A stretch of DNA of 64,000 nt from Thiotrichales bacterium (GCA_016744475.1 JADGEH010000001.1:62001-126000); one strand, 5' to 3'. Positions 1 through 11,300 are shown, counted from the first letter of the stretch. Numbers and translations: made by a program. The notes: generated from the letters alone by a model not told the origin.

Positions 1-1
1 A

Positions 2-2803
2 GTGGGGCATTTGCCTCGGCAGGAAGTTCGGATTGATTTTCAAACCCCCGCGCCTGTCACGGAAACTCCAGCAGGTTCGATTGGTTTGTTGGCAAATAGC
101 ACGTTATTAAACGTGGGGGGCACCGCAGAAATGACAGTGATTATTACGGATGCTCCCACCACAACAATAGTTTTAATTGATGGTACCGCCACCATTTTGG
201 AAAGGACTGATACGGCTCGCGCACAATTGTTGCCGTTTATGCCGTTGAGTGTCAGTGTTTCAGATGGCGCTCAATTATTAGATGTGCCGTCTCAAACCGA
301 TGGCAACGGTCAAGCCACCTTTAGACTCACACACTCTCAAGCAGAAAATATTACTTTAACCGTGAGCAGCGGTGGGAAAAGTACAACGCAACGCTTTTAT
401 TTTGGGGCGAAGTTGAGTTTGTTGCCCGCACAATTAACTGCGAGCAAGAAAGCGACTCTTTATGCTTTGCTTAAAGATGCTAATGATTCGTTAATCATTG
501 GTGAAACTATTTCTTTTGGTTTTGCAAATGAAAATAGTGCCATTTTAGACCCGGCTGAGGCTGTGACAGGACGTGGTAATACGAACAGCAACTCCAATGG
601 ACTTATTAATGATGATAATGCCATTCAAGTCCAGGTGACTCATGTAGATGACAATGGCGGGATGGTTATGGTGCAAGCTCGCAGCGGTGAATTAACTAGT
701 CAATCTCAAATAAATTTCTTTGCTCGTTTAAGTGCAACGCAAAACATGCAGCCAAGTCTAGTCCCTCAAGTGTTAGCTTCTGGACAAAGTGCGACAGCAC
801 AGGCGCGATTGTTTGATGATGGCGGTTTTCCTATTGCGGGTTTTCCAGTCAATTTTTTTCAAAATAATGAATTGATAAACACTGTTTCTACGGATGAAAA
901 TGGTCTTGCTCAACAAATCATCACGCCTTCAACGGAGGGCAATATTTCCATTGAAATTAGAGCCGGAGATAGAATGCAAGCCTTTACTTTGTATTCCGGT
1001 GCTAGTATCACGCTTGAACCGATGAGTTCTACTGGGGTGGCTGATGGTAGAAACTCAGTGGCTTTAACGGTTATTTTACGCGATGCTAACGATATAGGTA
1101 TTGGAGAAAAATTGATTAATCTACGCTTAAACAGTGGCAGCGCCATGCTGGAGCAGTTCCAGGTATCCACTGATGCTCAAGGTCGTGGCTCATTTAATCT
1201 GAGTGCTCGGCAAACGGGTGACGCAGTGGTGTCAGCCAGCAGTGGTGGTATTCGCTCTAGTAATGCCACGGTGAGCTTTGTTTCGCCAGGGATTCCGGCT
1301 CAAATCCGCTTAAGCGCAGCCAGCAGTTTGCCGTTGAGTTTGAATGCTGAAAACCAAATTTCTGCGCGAGTGCTGGATGAATTGGGCTATCCCGTGGCGG
1401 GTCAGCGGGTTGATTTTTCTACTTCTGGCATAGGCAGCATTGAGGCTTCGGCGTTGACCAATACTAATGGCGTGGTGGAAGTCACTTTCAGCGCTTTGAC
1501 GACGGCGGGCATTAGCACCATTACGGGCACAGTGGCAGGTCGAGATAATCAGCCCATCAGCGATACGGTGTCTTTGACGGTGCAGCCAGGGACAGCCGGA
1601 ATTATTGAGGTGGTCAGCATTGAACCGCGTGTGATTGGTATTCGTGGTAGCGGTGTGGCGCAATCATCCACGCTGACTTTTGCGGTGAAGGATAATTTGG
1701 GCAATTTTATTGATGGTCAAGATGTCGAATTTCTCTTAGGAGATACACGCTTAGGCGGCGGTGAAGAGATTTCTAACACGACGGCTAGAACCGTGGATGG
1801 CTTGGTCAAAGTGACCTTGCAAAGTGGTCATGTTGCGGGGGCTGTGGACGTGGTGGCTAAGGTGCCCAACGCCGACATCAGTACGCTGGCACGAGTGAGC
1901 ATCGCAGGGGGAACACCGGATGCCAAGCATTTAGGTGTGGCGGCGGAGTTTTTGAATATTGCGGGGGGTAAAACGTTGGGTTTGCAAGACACGATCACGG
2001 CCTTTGTGGGGGATCGTTTTGGTAATGTGGTACCGGATGGTACGGCGGTGAATTTCATCAGTGAAGGCGGTACGATTGGCACCAGTCCTGGCTCTGGCGC
2101 TTTCACCAGCACCACGAATTTTGGTCAGGCCACGGCGGTGTTGCAATCAGCCGCGCCTAATACTCCAGATTTGGCGGGCTTTGGGCTGAATGCGAATGGT
2201 GAACTGCCTAATCCTGGCCTGAATCGCATTGTGGCTTATACCACGGGTAGCGAAAGTTTTACCGATAGTAATGGCAATGGACAGCGTGATGATAATGAAG
2301 ATTTTGTGGATTTATCAGAGCCGTATATTGATGCGAACGATTCAAATGCGTTTGAAGAGGGTGAGTTGTATATTGATGTGGATGGGGATAATGTTTTTGA
2401 TGCGGGTGATGGAGAGTTTCAAAACAATACAACGATTTGGACGAGCATGAATGTGTTGTTTTCTGCGCAAACAGATGAAAATAAATTGCAACTTGTCAAA
2501 AACAATGATTGTTCTGTCATGCAATTGATTAACATCCAAGATGTCTATGACAACCCACTCGTCAGCGGCACTAAAATCGAGATTACTGCCTCCGCTGGTA
2601 CCTTAGTGGGTACCACGTCAATAGAATTGACGGATCAGCAAACATCCATTCCTCCCTTGGAATTTTCTTTGGTCTGGGAGGGGTCAGGCAATATTACCGA
2701 CAGTAGGGTGCAAGGCAGTATTACGACATCTACAGACATCAATGTTGCACCGGGCAACAATGGTCATGTGGACAGTAATTTGGTGATATGCCCCAGACCC
2801 TAG
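2..2803 (+). CDS. Invasin/intimin-like Ig-repeat surface protein, 5' end cut by window
   Basis: The reading frame is open to the left edge, so the GTG at position 2 is probably not the true start and an N-terminal export signal is not visible. About 930 residues remain. They consist of successive bacterial Ig-like (Big_1 type) beta domains, recognisable by the recurring pattern of a variable linker, a 'D..G.P..G..V.F' strand pair and a 'T...G.a...' turn. Near residues 754-806 an acidic stretch rich in D-x-N/D-x-D/N loops looks like calcium-binding type-3/EF-like repeats. No C-terminal anchor or sorting signal is recognised. The family is usually surface-exposed and adhesive. Function here is inferred only from architecture. 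Confidence 0.75.
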   Translation: MGHLPRQEVRIDFQTPAPVTETPAGSIGLLANSTLLNVGGTAEMTVIITDAPTTTIVLIDGTATILERTDTARAQLLPFMPLSVSVSDGAQLLDVPSQTDGNGQATFRLTHSQAENITLTVSSGGKSTTQRFYFGAKLSLLPAQLTASKKATLYALLKDANDSLIIGETISFGFANENSAILDPAEAVTGRGNTNSNSNGLINDDNAIQVQVTHVDDNGGMVMVQARSGELTSQSQINFFARLSATQNMQPSLVPQVLASGQSATAQARLFDDGGFPIAGFPVNFFQNNELINTVSTDENGLAQQIITPSTEGNISIEIRAGDRMQAFTLYSGASITLEPMSSTGVADGRNSVALTVILRDANDIGIGEKLINLRLNSGSAMLEQFQVSTDAQGRGSFNLSARQTGDAVVSASSGGIRSSNATVSFVSPGIPAQIRLSAASSLPLSLNAENQISARVLDELGYPVAGQRVDFSTSGIGSIEASALTNTNGVVEVTFSALTTAGISTITGTVAGRDNQPISDTVSLTVQPGTAGIIEVVSIEPRVIGIRGSGVAQSSTLTFAVKDNLGNFIDGQDVEFLLGDTRLGGGEEISNTTARTVDGLVKVTLQSGHVAGAVDVVAKVPNADISTLARVSIAGGTPDAKHLGVAAEFLNIAGGKTLGLQDTITAFVGDRFGNVVPDGTAVNFISEGGTIGTSPGSGAFTSTTNFGQATAVLQSAAPNTPDLAGFGLNANGELPNPGLNRIVAYTTGSESFTDSNGNGQRDDNEDFVDLSEPYIDANDSNAFEEGELYIDVDGDNVFDAGDGEFQNNTTIWTSMNVLFSAQTDENKLQLVKNNDCSVMQLINIQDVYDNPLVSGTKIEITASAGTLVGTTSIELTDQQTSIPPLEFSLVWEGSGNITDSRVQGSITTSTDINVAPGNNGHVDSNLVICPRP

Positions 2804-2998
2804 AGCAACGCCCCAGTTCTTTCGCTAAGGTGATGAAACTTGTTTCTTTATAGTTCTTCAACGCAGTTTTCAATCTGTGTTTAGCCACAAGGATTAAAGG
2901 CTGACACAATACGATGATTTTTATTTTACAAGCCATGTCTTATACCAAAATTATGAGAAATGGCTTGCTTTGTAGTACATACTTTTTAAGGAGTTAAT

Positions 2999-4093
2999 AT
3001 GATGAAAGCCTCAATCCGTAACAAATTAGAACATCTCGCGGATCGGCTGCAAGAATTAGATGGTCTATTAGCAGCACCTGAGATCATCAATGATCAAAAT
3101 CAATTTCGTGGTTTGTCTATTGAATATTCGGATATTCAACCCGTAGTGGACAGTTTCAAGGCGTATTGTGAGGCAGAAGACACCATTGAAAATGCTCAGG
3201 AGATGTTATCTGATCCTGATGAAGACATGCGTTTATTAGCAGAAGAAGAATTAAATGACGCTAAAGCACAACGGGGGCAGTTAGAAGACACTCTGCAAAT
3301 TTTATTGCTGCCTAAAGACCCGGATGATCAATGTAATGTGTTTTTAGAAGTTCGTGCCGGTACGGGTGGTGATGAAGCCGCAATTTTTGCGGGGGATTTG
3401 TTTCGTATGTATGCACGTTATGCCGAACAGAAAAAATGGACGGTAGAGGTGATCAGCGAAAACTTGGGAGAACATGGTGGTTATAAAGAAATCATTGCGC
3501 GTGTGACCGGACAAGGGGTTTATTCTGTATTGAAATTTGAATCAGGCGGACACCGTGTGCAACGTGTGCCAGAAACTGAAACGCAGGGGCGTATCCATAC
3601 TTCGGCTTGTACTGTGGCGATTATGGCTGAAGTCGAAGAAATCGGTAGTGTTGAGATTAATTCAAGTGATTTGAAAGTGGATACTTATCGCGCTTCAGGG
3701 GCCGGTGGGCAGCATGTGAATAAAACAGATTCAGCCATTCGTATTACGCATTTGCCGACGGGGACAGTGGTGGAATGCCAGGATGAACGTTCGCAACATA
3801 AAAATCGGGCACGCGCGATGTCGCTGTTGCAAGCCCGTTTGTTAGCCGCAGAACGAGAGCAACAGCGTGCGGCTGAAGCTGAAACGCGACGCAATTTGGT
3901 CGGCAGTGGAGACCGTTCGGAACGCATTCGGACATACAATTACCCTCAAGGACGTGTGACAGAGCATCGGATTAATTTGACTTTGTATAAGCTGAGTGAC
4001 GTGATGGCGGGGCAATTGGAGTTGTTGATCGAGCCATTAAATCGTGAGCATCAAATGGATTTGTTAGCCAGTATGGGGGATGCGGCGCATTAA
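2999..4093 (+). CDS. prfA: Peptide chain release factor 1
   Basis: Class I release factor that reads UAA/UAG and triggers peptidyl-tRNA hydrolysis on the ribosome. The 364-residue product has the GGQ catalytic motif at residues 236-238 and the RF1 stop-codon recognition tripeptide P-x-T as PET at 191-193, which separates it from RF2. A strong AAGGAG lies at 2988-2993, five bases before ATG 2999. The second ATG at 3002 is an alternative start. The stop overlaps the prmC start (TAATG), so the two are translationally coupled. hemA, often found just upstream of prfA, is absent here. Confidence 0.97.
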   Translation: MMKASIRNKLEHLADRLQELDGLLAAPEIINDQNQFRGLSIEYSDIQPVVDSFKAYCEAEDTIENAQEMLSDPDEDMRLLAEEELNDAKAQRGQLEDTLQILLLPKDPDDQCNVFLEVRAGTGGDEAAIFAGDLFRMYARYAEQKKWTVEVISENLGEHGGYKEIIARVTGQGVYSVLKFESGGHRVQRVPETETQGRIHTSACTVAIMAEVEEIGSVEINSSDLKVDTYRASGAGGQHVNKTDSAIRITHLPTGTVVECQDERSQHKNRARAMSLLQARLLAAEREQQRAAEAETRRNLVGSGDRSERIRTYNYPQGRVTEHRINLTLYKLSDVMAGQLELLIEPLNREHQMDLLASMGDAAH

Positions 4094-4926
4094 TGGATAT
4101 TCGCACGGCATTGCTGGAGGCAACGCAGCGCTTAGTGCAGTCTGATGCGTCGCGTCTGGAGGCGGAAGTGTTGCTGTGTCATGTGCTGCAATGTCCGCGT
4201 AGCTATCCTTACACCTGGCCTGAATATGTTCTCTCTGCTACACAACAAAAGGCTTTTGAAGCTTTGCTCAAAGCGCGGCAAGCGGGTCGTCCTATCGCTT
4301 ATTTGGTGGGGATGAAGGAGTTTTGGTCGTTGCCTTTGCAAGTCAATGAAGCGACCTTAATTCCACGTCCTGATACCGAAATTTTGGTAGAACAGGTATT
4401 GTCCCATATACCTGCTGAAACTCATCAAAAAGTGCTGGATTTGGGCACAGGATCAGGGGCTATTGCTTTGGCGGTGGCTTTTGAACGCCCTGCTTGCCAC
4501 ATTATCGGAATTGATATTTCTCATGCGGCATTGCAGGTGGCACAAGCGAATGCCTTACAGTTAAAACTGACTAATCTGGCTTGGATTAATGCGGATTGGT
4601 GTGCGGCATTGTCTTCTTGCCCTTTTGATCTCATCGTTTCCAACCCACCTTATATCGCTATGGATGACCCGCATTTACAACAGGGTGATGTACGCTATGA
4701 ACCGCTCAGCGCTTTAGCCGCTGCTCAACAAGGCTTATCCGCTTTACGCCAGATTATTTCTCATGCGGGTCAATTTTTACGCCCCCAAGGCTGGCTTTGT
4801 TTAGAGCATGGGTATACTCAAAGTGAGGCGGTGCAACATTTGCTTGGACAACATGGCTATACTAGGATCAACAGCGTTCGGGATTTAAGTGGTCATTTAC
4901 GTGTGACTCAGGCACAAAAAAACTAA
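4093..4926 (+). CDS. prmC: Release factor glutamine N5-methyltransferase
   Basis: SAM-dependent enzyme that methylates the glutamine of the GGQ motif of release factors, the product of the gene directly upstream. It is 277 residues. An N-terminal helical substrate-binding part is followed by a Rossmann fold with the SAM motif 'DLGTGSGAIAL' and the signature NPPY at residues 184-187. The ATG shares one base with the prfA stop. Length and architecture are normal for PrmC/HemK. Confidence 0.96.
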   Translation: MDIRTALLEATQRLVQSDASRLEAEVLLCHVLQCPRSYPYTWPEYVLSATQQKAFEALLKARQAGRPIAYLVGMKEFWSLPLQVNEATLIPRPDTEILVEQVLSHIPAETHQKVLDLGTGSGAIALAVAFERPACHIIGIDISHAALQVAQANALQLKLTNLAWINADWCAALSSCPFDLIVSNPPYIAMDDPHLQQGDVRYEPLSALAAAQQGLSALRQIISHAGQFLRPQGWLCLEHGYTQSEAVQHLLGQHGYTRINSVRDLSGHLRVTQAQKN

Positions 4927-5088
4927 CACCCCTGTTGCATTACCTGTCGCATAAAGCGCAACGAAACTGTTGCAACACAATGTATTTATATGTTTTTTTA
5001 CTGTTGCTGCTTGCGTTAATCAAGAGATCCACACCACTGGTCATTTAGCATTATGCAATGCCCCTCTTCATAGGATATATATAGAGCC

Positions 5089-5742
5089 ATGAACAAAAAT
5101 GCACGCATTATTCAAAACCCCATGAGTGGTTTTTCTTTGCTGGAGCTATTAGTGGTCATCGCTATTCTAGGCATTTTAATGACTACGGGGCTGCCGCAGT
5201 TGAGCGACTTTTTAAAAAACACTCGTTTAACCGCACAAACCAATACTTTTGTTTCAGTGCTGAATTATTCCCGAACCCAGGCTATCTCTACTGGAGATAA
5301 TGTATTTTTAACCGCCATTAATGCCAATGATTCCAGTAATGATTGGGGAGCAGGTTGGACGCTCTGGATTGACGGTTTAGATACGCCTGCTTGTGTAGGA
5401 AATGATGGCAACTCTAATGTGCCTAATCGCAACTTAGAAGATGATATTACAGGCTGTAGTGAAGTCTTAAAAATTTTTGAATTCCCAGAATCTTCTATCA
5501 CCATTGACATGAAGGACTCTTTTAGCAATCTCAGTGCAGCCGATGTCACAGGGGATTTAACCAGTACTACATTAATGTTTCGAGGTGCTTCAGGCACGCC
5601 TGCTTTGCGGGGAGATGCTACTAATTATCTTGAATTTTATATTTGCGATGATCGCAGTGGAGAATTAGGCCGTCATCTTCGTGTAAACCGTAATACAGGA
5701 CGTGTGGCTTTATTGGATAAAGAGTATACGGGCTGTTCTTAA
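5089..5742 (+). CDS. fimT: Minor pseudopilin of the GspH/FimT family
   Basis: First gene of the minor-pilin cluster. The class III signal peptide is cleaved by prepilin peptidase after Gly14 (motif SG|FSLLELL), with Glu at +5 of the mature protein and a following hydrophobic helix. The rest is a 200-residue GspH-like globular domain containing several cysteines. Minor pilins of this family prime assembly of the type IV pilus at its tip. The 217-residue length fits FimT/FimU-type proteins, and the exact orthology (FimT or FimU) is not resolved. The gap to pilV contains a palindromic repeat. Confidence 0.85.
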   Translation: MNKNARIIQNPMSGFSLLELLVVIAILGILMTTGLPQLSDFLKNTRLTAQTNTFVSVLNYSRTQAISTGDNVFLTAINANDSSNDWGAGWTLWIDGLDTPACVGNDGNSNVPNRNLEDDITGCSEVLKIFEFPESSITIDMKDSFSNLSAADVTGDLTSTTLMFRGASGTPALRGDATNYLEFYICDDRSGELGRHLRVNRNTGRVALLDKEYTGCS

Positions 5743-5807
5743 TAAGAACCGTTTCCCTATCAACAAAGCTTAAAATGCGTAGCCTTCAAATAATGATTAC
5801 AACCGCC

Positions 5808-5909
5808 TATAGCTAAATTACATCATTTATAGGCTTGCAATATAGCCAAACCCAAGACTGCCTGTCCTTCAAGGACTGGCAGTCTTAACAACTATATAAT
5901 TTTGCTATA
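5808..5909. repeat. MITE-like palindromic repeat, family 1, copy 1
   Basis: A 102-bp element with terminal inverted repeats (TATAGCTAAATTA at the left, TAATTTTGCTATA at the right) and an inner hairpin in which AAGACTGCC pairs with its reverse complement around a CTTCAAG loop. A second, almost identical copy lies at 30660-30762. It occupies the fimT-pilV gap. A TATAAT hexamer near the right end (5895-5900) could act as a -10 box towards pilV, but no good -35 box is seen. Confidence 0.85.
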
Positions 5910-5929
5910 TACACCTTTAGGATAGATTT

Positions 5930-6445
5930 ATGAACGCCAGCCATCCCCTATCATTGCAACGCGGTGTCAGCATGATTGAAATGCTGATTACATTAGTGAT
6001 CCTATCTATTGGTTTGCTCGGTATAGCGGGTCTTCAATCTCGCGGTCAATTAGCGACTCAAGCCTCTTATACGGTCACTCAATCAGTGACGCAGGCTTAC
6101 GATATTATGGACAGAATACGGACTAATGCTCTATTTGCCGTCAATGACGTGGTATTGGTTGGCGGTAATGGATATGCCGTTACAGAAGCCCCTAGCAGTA
6201 GTGTTGATTGTGAAACAACCCCCTGCTCTCAAGTTGCACTAAAAGATTATGATTTAGCCGAATGGTACAAAAACTTGGGCAACACCTTACCTTTAGGCAC
6301 GGGTTCTATTGCTATTGCATCCAGCACGGCTACCACTGTCACCTATACCATTACGATTCAATGGACACTTAAAGAGGTTGAGCGCCAAGAAGGTGGTGAA
6401 GCCACTCGTCAACAACAATGGGCTTTGACCGTCAGCAGTATTTAA
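5930..6445 (+). CDS. pilV: Type IV pilus minor pilin PilV
   Basis: 171-residue pseudopilin of the PilV/GspI class. The prepilin cleavage site follows Gly12 (RG|VSMIEML) with Glu at +5, then a hydrophobic alpha-1 segment ending in 'GLLGIAGLQ', which is typical of PilV. Together with FimT, PilW, PilX and PilE it forms the tip complex that carries PilY1. An AGGA-type ribosome site stands just before the ATG. The gene is preceded by a MITE-like repeat and followed by pilW after 66 bases. Confidence 0.9.
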   Translation: MNASHPLSLQRGVSMIEMLITLVILSIGLLGIAGLQSRGQLATQASYTVTQSVTQAYDIMDRIRTNALFAVNDVVLVGGNGYAVTEAPSSSVDCETTPCSQVALKDYDLAEWYKNLGNTLPLGTGSIAIASSTATTVTYTITIQWTLKEVERQEGGEATRQQQWALTVSSI

Positions 6446-6511
6446 CCCCTCTGTGATCTACAAAAGTATAAATTTTAAGTGTTGTCAACCAAAGGTTTGG
6501 AGATTTAAGTT

Positions 6512-7705
6512 ATGAAAGTTCATCATTTGCACCTGCGTAAACGCCATCAAGGGGTGACACTGATTGAAATGATGATTGCAATGGTATTAAGCCTGATTTT
6601 GTTGGCAGGTGTTGTTGTCATTATGCGTGGCAGTAAAACTTCTTATGACACACAAAACGATGTGACTCGGATTCAAGAAAACGCACGTTATGCACTCGAT
6701 TTTTTAGCTAAAGATCTGCGTATGGCGGGCTATTTTGGCTGTAGCGGAAAGCCAGATAACTCTATTCCTGCAATAGAGCCTGCACTCATTGGACGTAATG
6801 ATATAAAAGTAGGCTCAAACGGCCCTTCATCCGATATTATTCGTATGGTGTATATGGATAGTAGCCAACAAGCTTTTGCTATTATGCATTGCCCCCCCTT
6901 TACCGCCTATCAACAATTTTTACGGGGGCGTTATGCCTCTCTTGGTGCCTATCAGCAGCAAGATTGCCCGCCTCCCACAAATCCTATAGCCTTTAGAGCA
7001 GTCGTGGATGCGACTCCTTTGCGATCAGGGGCTGGTTCATCAGGAAGCCCATTTAATTTAACTAATATTCAACCACCAGGATACATCGTAAACGGCGATA
7101 TTAAACAAGGCGATATTATGGTGGCTTCTGATTGTCGGGGTTCGGATCTTTATACGGTCAATAGCACCGCTGGTAATGCTTTAAGCCTAATAGGAGTGGG
7201 AACCCCCATAGCTAGTAACGGCTTAAGCCGTTTTTATAATAATCCGAGTGCAGGTAAAGGGCAGAGCTATGGTGCTGAGTTACGTCCTGTACGGATTCAA
7301 CGTTACTTTGTGGGAGAAGTGCAACGTAACGGTAATAATTACTACGCCTTATGCCGAGACAGCAATACTATTGGCACAACAGCGCCTGTTTGTAATGAGG
7401 AGAATGAAATACTTGAAGGGGTCGAAAATCTTCAGGTTTTATATGGCGTATGGGATACAAATAACAACCTTCAATATTTAAATGCTTCTCAAGTGGCTGC
7501 AAGTAATCAATGGGCTTCTATTGCTAGCGTCAAGATTACTCTGCTCATGCAAAGTACAGATGAACGTCATAATCGTGATGTAGATACTAAAACTTATAAG
7601 CTTGATCCCTTGCCTCCTAATAAGGAATATGGGCCGCTTAATGATCATCGTATTCGTCGTGTTTTTAGCACGGTAGTGATGTTGCGAAACTGGCGGTTAA
7701 ACTAA
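6512..7705 (+). CDS. pilW: Type IV pilus minor pilin PilW
   Basis: 397-residue pseudopilin of the PilW/GspJ class. Cleavage after Gly14 (QG|VTLIEMM) leaves Glu at +5. The conserved post-helix sequence 'IQENARYALDFLAKDLRMAGYFGC' region (around residues 53-75) is the hallmark of PilW. The C-terminal domain is large and Cys-containing. It has a good GGAGA ribosome site. The stop lies 14 bases before the pilX start, so the two are co-translated. Confidence 0.92.
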   Translation: MKVHHLHLRKRHQGVTLIEMMIAMVLSLILLAGVVVIMRGSKTSYDTQNDVTRIQENARYALDFLAKDLRMAGYFGCSGKPDNSIPAIEPALIGRNDIKVGSNGPSSDIIRMVYMDSSQQAFAIMHCPPFTAYQQFLRGRYASLGAYQQQDCPPPTNPIAFRAVVDATPLRSGAGSSGSPFNLTNIQPPGYIVNGDIKQGDIMVASDCRGSDLYTVNSTAGNALSLIGVGTPIASNGLSRFYNNPSAGKGQSYGAELRPVRIQRYFVGEVQRNGNNYYALCRDSNTIGTTAPVCNEENEILEGVENLQVLYGVWDTNNNLQYLNASQVAASNQWASIASVKITLLMQSTDERHNRDVDTKTYKLDPLPPNKEYGPLNDHRIRRVFSTVVMLRNWRLN

Positions 7706-7719
7706 ACCGGAGAATTATC

Positions 7720-8250
7720 ATGCGTCATTTTCATACACATAACACCCAACAGGGTGCTGCATTAATTGTAGCTTTAGTCTTTTTAATAGTCCTTACATTA
7801 TTAGGGGTTTCGTCAATGGATGATACCGTATTAGAAATGCAATTAGCTAAACACAATCGTGAACAAAATTTTGCTTTGCAAGTGGCAGAAATGGGATTAA
7901 TGAGCAGTGCGCCTTTATTGCTACAGGATAGTAATGCTACTTCAGACGCACAACTAAACAACTTAATGCAAAACAGACAACTGATTATCGCTGATCCCAC
8001 TAATCCATATACTGAAGTTGATATTCAGCGTGATGATATTTCTAATGATAGTTATACCGTAAAAGCCAAATCCTTTGGCACAGAAATACATTACAAGGGG
8101 AAATTTCTTCCCAAAGCATCATCTTCTCCAAGCAGTCTCAATAAAACTAAAGATGCTTATTTTGAAACTTTGACGGAAGGTGAAAGTGCACCTGGACAAC
8201 GACAAATAAAACTACGTGTTGGTATTATGAGAATGGTTCCTTCTGATTAA
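7720..8250 (+). CDS. pilX: Type IV pilus minor pilin PilX
   Basis: 176-residue pseudopilin with a processing site after Gly12 (QG|AALIVAL) and the PilX signature 'VTLLGVSSM'-like segment (here LTLLGVSSMDDTVLEM). Mature position 5 is Val instead of Glu, as in PilX/GspK proteins that cap the pseudopilus tip. A GGAG ribosome site precedes the ATG. It sits between pilW and pilY1 in the canonical order. Confidence 0.9.
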   Translation: MRHFHTHNTQQGAALIVALVFLIVLTLLGVSSMDDTVLEMQLAKHNREQNFALQVAEMGLMSSAPLLLQDSNATSDAQLNNLMQNRQLIIADPTNPYTEVDIQRDDISNDSYTVKAKSFGTEIHYKGKFLPKASSSPSSLNKTKDAYFETLTEGESAPGQRQIKLRVGIMRMVPSD

Positions 8251-8345
8251 CCCTATAAGAATATCAGAATAATGGTCACAAAAATGAGGTGTGGGTCTTA
8301 ATAACGACCTCTACCTGACTTATAAAATATTAGGAGATATACATC

Positions 8346-11300
8346 ATGAGACGCTTTATTCACTTTATCAGTGCCGCACTATTGGGTGTATTCAGTGCAT
8401 TATCACTCCCCGGATTTGCCGATGATACCGAAGTGTATTTGGGGCAAGTCACTAATGTACATCAGACTGATGTACCTAATGTTGTTTTCATGCTGGATCG
8501 TTCGGGCAGTATGGCCTACTATCCACGAGGAGGGAATGGTGCTCCTAACTGCGGCATAGATACATTGCCAGGGCCCAATTGTCGCCGAATGGATCATCTT
8601 CAATATGCCTTAAAGCAATTGCTCGCTGAAGTGACCAATGTCCGTGTCGGTTTTATGACCTTTAAGTCTGAAGGGCATAAAAAACAAATCCCCGTTAATT
8701 ATCCTGCTACCCATATTGATACTCCCGCCAGCAGTTTATCTGTTGGTTCTACCACTGAAAGAATCACCAGTGTGATTAGTAGCTCTCAAGATGATGCTGA
8801 GGAATACACCACAGGTTCAGCCACCGGTCAAGTGAGTTTAACGGATAAAATCCTACAATTAACAGGCAGTGATGGTAATGACGAGATGCAAGCCAATGTG
8901 TCTGGTGGTGATTATAAAATTCATTTGAAGTTCGATAGCAGTTTAGAAAATTCTATGGTCTTTGGGCATGTAGGTGATTTTCAAGACGACAATGGTGATA
9001 GCAAACCGCCTACTTATGCTGAAGGCGTTATTGGACAAGCCGTTCAATTTGATAATGATGGAAGTCATGTTCATTTGTCCGCATTAGAAGAGCTAGAAGT
9101 GGGAGAACAAGGCGCTATTGCTTTTTGGTATAAAAAAGCAGATAAAAATAAAAATACGATTTTCATGCGTGACAAAAGTGGTTCAACTTCTTACAGAATG
9201 TTCTTTAGCAATGATCGAATTATCTGGCATACCGGATGGAAGGTTTCTTCAGAGGATAAATATGAAGGTGAAAAGTTAGATGATATAGAAAACCGTTGGA
9301 TGCATATTGTGGTCACTGGAAATAAGAACAAGCTATATCTATACATCAATGGTGTATTGATTAAATCAAGTAACAATGCCTTTGATGATAGTGATTTTAG
9401 GGAAAATGCTAATTCTGATTGGTACTTTGGTAGTAAAAAGAATGGTGATAATGCTTTTAATGGCCTTCTGGATGAATTCATATTAGACGATAAGTTGTGG
9501 GATGCCGCTAAAGTCATGGAAGTGTATAGCGCAGGTTTACAAGGTTTAGGAGGGACTAGCACCACTTATAAAATTGAAGACCATAAAGATAATTCTATTA
9601 CTTACATTAAAAAAGGAACGGGGCGTAATTGGCGAGTACAGGATGTGGGCGACTTTTATGAGTGGAGTTCATCTAAAAATCACACAGCCTTGGCATTAGG
9701 TAATGGTCAATGCACCAATTCTTGGTGTGCGGGTGAACCCCTATTAGGTTTACGTTTCCCTAACATTGCGGCACCTGCTGGAGCCACACTGGAATCAGCC
9801 GAACTCACGTTATATGTTGATACAGGCATTAATGCTTGGAACAATGAGAAAAAAGATGTTGATAGCATTACGATTTCTGCTGAAGCCAGTCCTAATCCAG
9901 CAAACTTTTCTAGTGCTTTTCATAACCGCCCACATTTAACGGGGGCAGGAGCGACAGTTGTCTGGGAGAATGTGCCTTTAGAAAATACGGTCACTGTAGA
10001 TGTGACTTCAGTGGTTGATGCTGCTATCAATCAATCCGGTTGGGATGACGCAAATAATGCGATTGCTTTGTACCTGAAAAAAACCCCAGGATCAGGTGAT
10101 TGGGAGGGCAGTCGTTATATTTACAGCGATGAAAAAGATAGTAATAAAACGGCTGAGTTAAAACTGACATTTGGTTTTGCTCCACCTGACACAGGCAGTG
10201 GCAGCACAGAACCCGAAGTTGACCCTGAAAATCAGATAGTCGGTTTGCGTTTTCAAGGTGTTGATATTCCACAAGGTGCTCGAATCATCAGTGCCAAAAT
10301 TGATCTCACCAGCATTCAAGCCGCATCGGATAATGATACCTATATCATTAAAGTTGAAGATTCAGGCAATCCTAGCGCATTTGAAAGTGCTGCCCGTAAT
10401 CTATCCAAACGAACAAAATCGGATACGGTGGTGGAATGGACGCCTACCTCTTGGGGCACCGCCAGCACCGCCAGCACACCTGACTTAACCACATTATTGC
10501 AAGCCGTGGTTGGTACGCCAGGTTCTACCAGTAGTTCTTGGTGCGGCGGTAATCCGGTAAACTTCTTCATTGAACCTAAAGGTGATAGTCAACCTTTGCG
10601 TGCAGCCTTGTCTTATGACGGCGCGATGGAAAATTCCGCTACTAATATGTTGCCAAGACTGTCTGTTGAATATGATTTGGCGACCATTCCTAATGATGCT
10701 TGTGTCACACGCTCCTATACCTTTAGCGTTAGCGATCAGCAAGATGATGCTTTTGAGACACTCATTCGTAGTAGTGCACCAGATGATGCTGTATACAGTG
10801 TTTCACAAAGCCCCTCTTCATCATCTTTCGTATTAGCTAGTGATGGCACTATTGATGATTTAGAACGGCGCTTAATTGGTTTACGTTTTTCTGAATTGCC
10901 GATTAGCGCAGGTGTTGAAATACGAGGAGCCACGCTCTCATTAACTTCCGCAGAAGACTCTCCTGTAGATGAACTATTCCCTCCAACATTGCAAATTACT
11001 GCCGAGAAAGGACCTTCTGAAGCCTTTAAAGGTGGGGTGGCTAATTCAGGTAATCTGAGCAGTCCAAATCGTCCTAAAACCTCTTCTTCTACCACTTGGC
11101 AACCTGGTGCTTGGGTGAATGGAAATGTTTATTCTGTGGATGTGACAGAACCTGTTAAAGAAGCGATTGAAGGCAGTAATTGGAGTCGGTTCAGCAGCCT
11201 ATCATTGTTTATTCGTGACAAGAATATGGACACTTACACGGAAGGTACGGGTTATCGTAAAGCTCACGGTATGGAATCCAGTGGTTCCGCCACGCCTGCC

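Noticed and set aside
2739..2936. Minus-strand frame with a transposase-like look (AKHRLKTALKNYKE)
   Set aside because: Only 65 codons, overlaps the end of the Ig-repeat gene, no ribosome site and no known signature, so it was not listed as a gene.
5010..5088. Sigma-54 promoter before fimT
   Set aside because: GG and GC dinucleotides are not at the required 10-base spacing.
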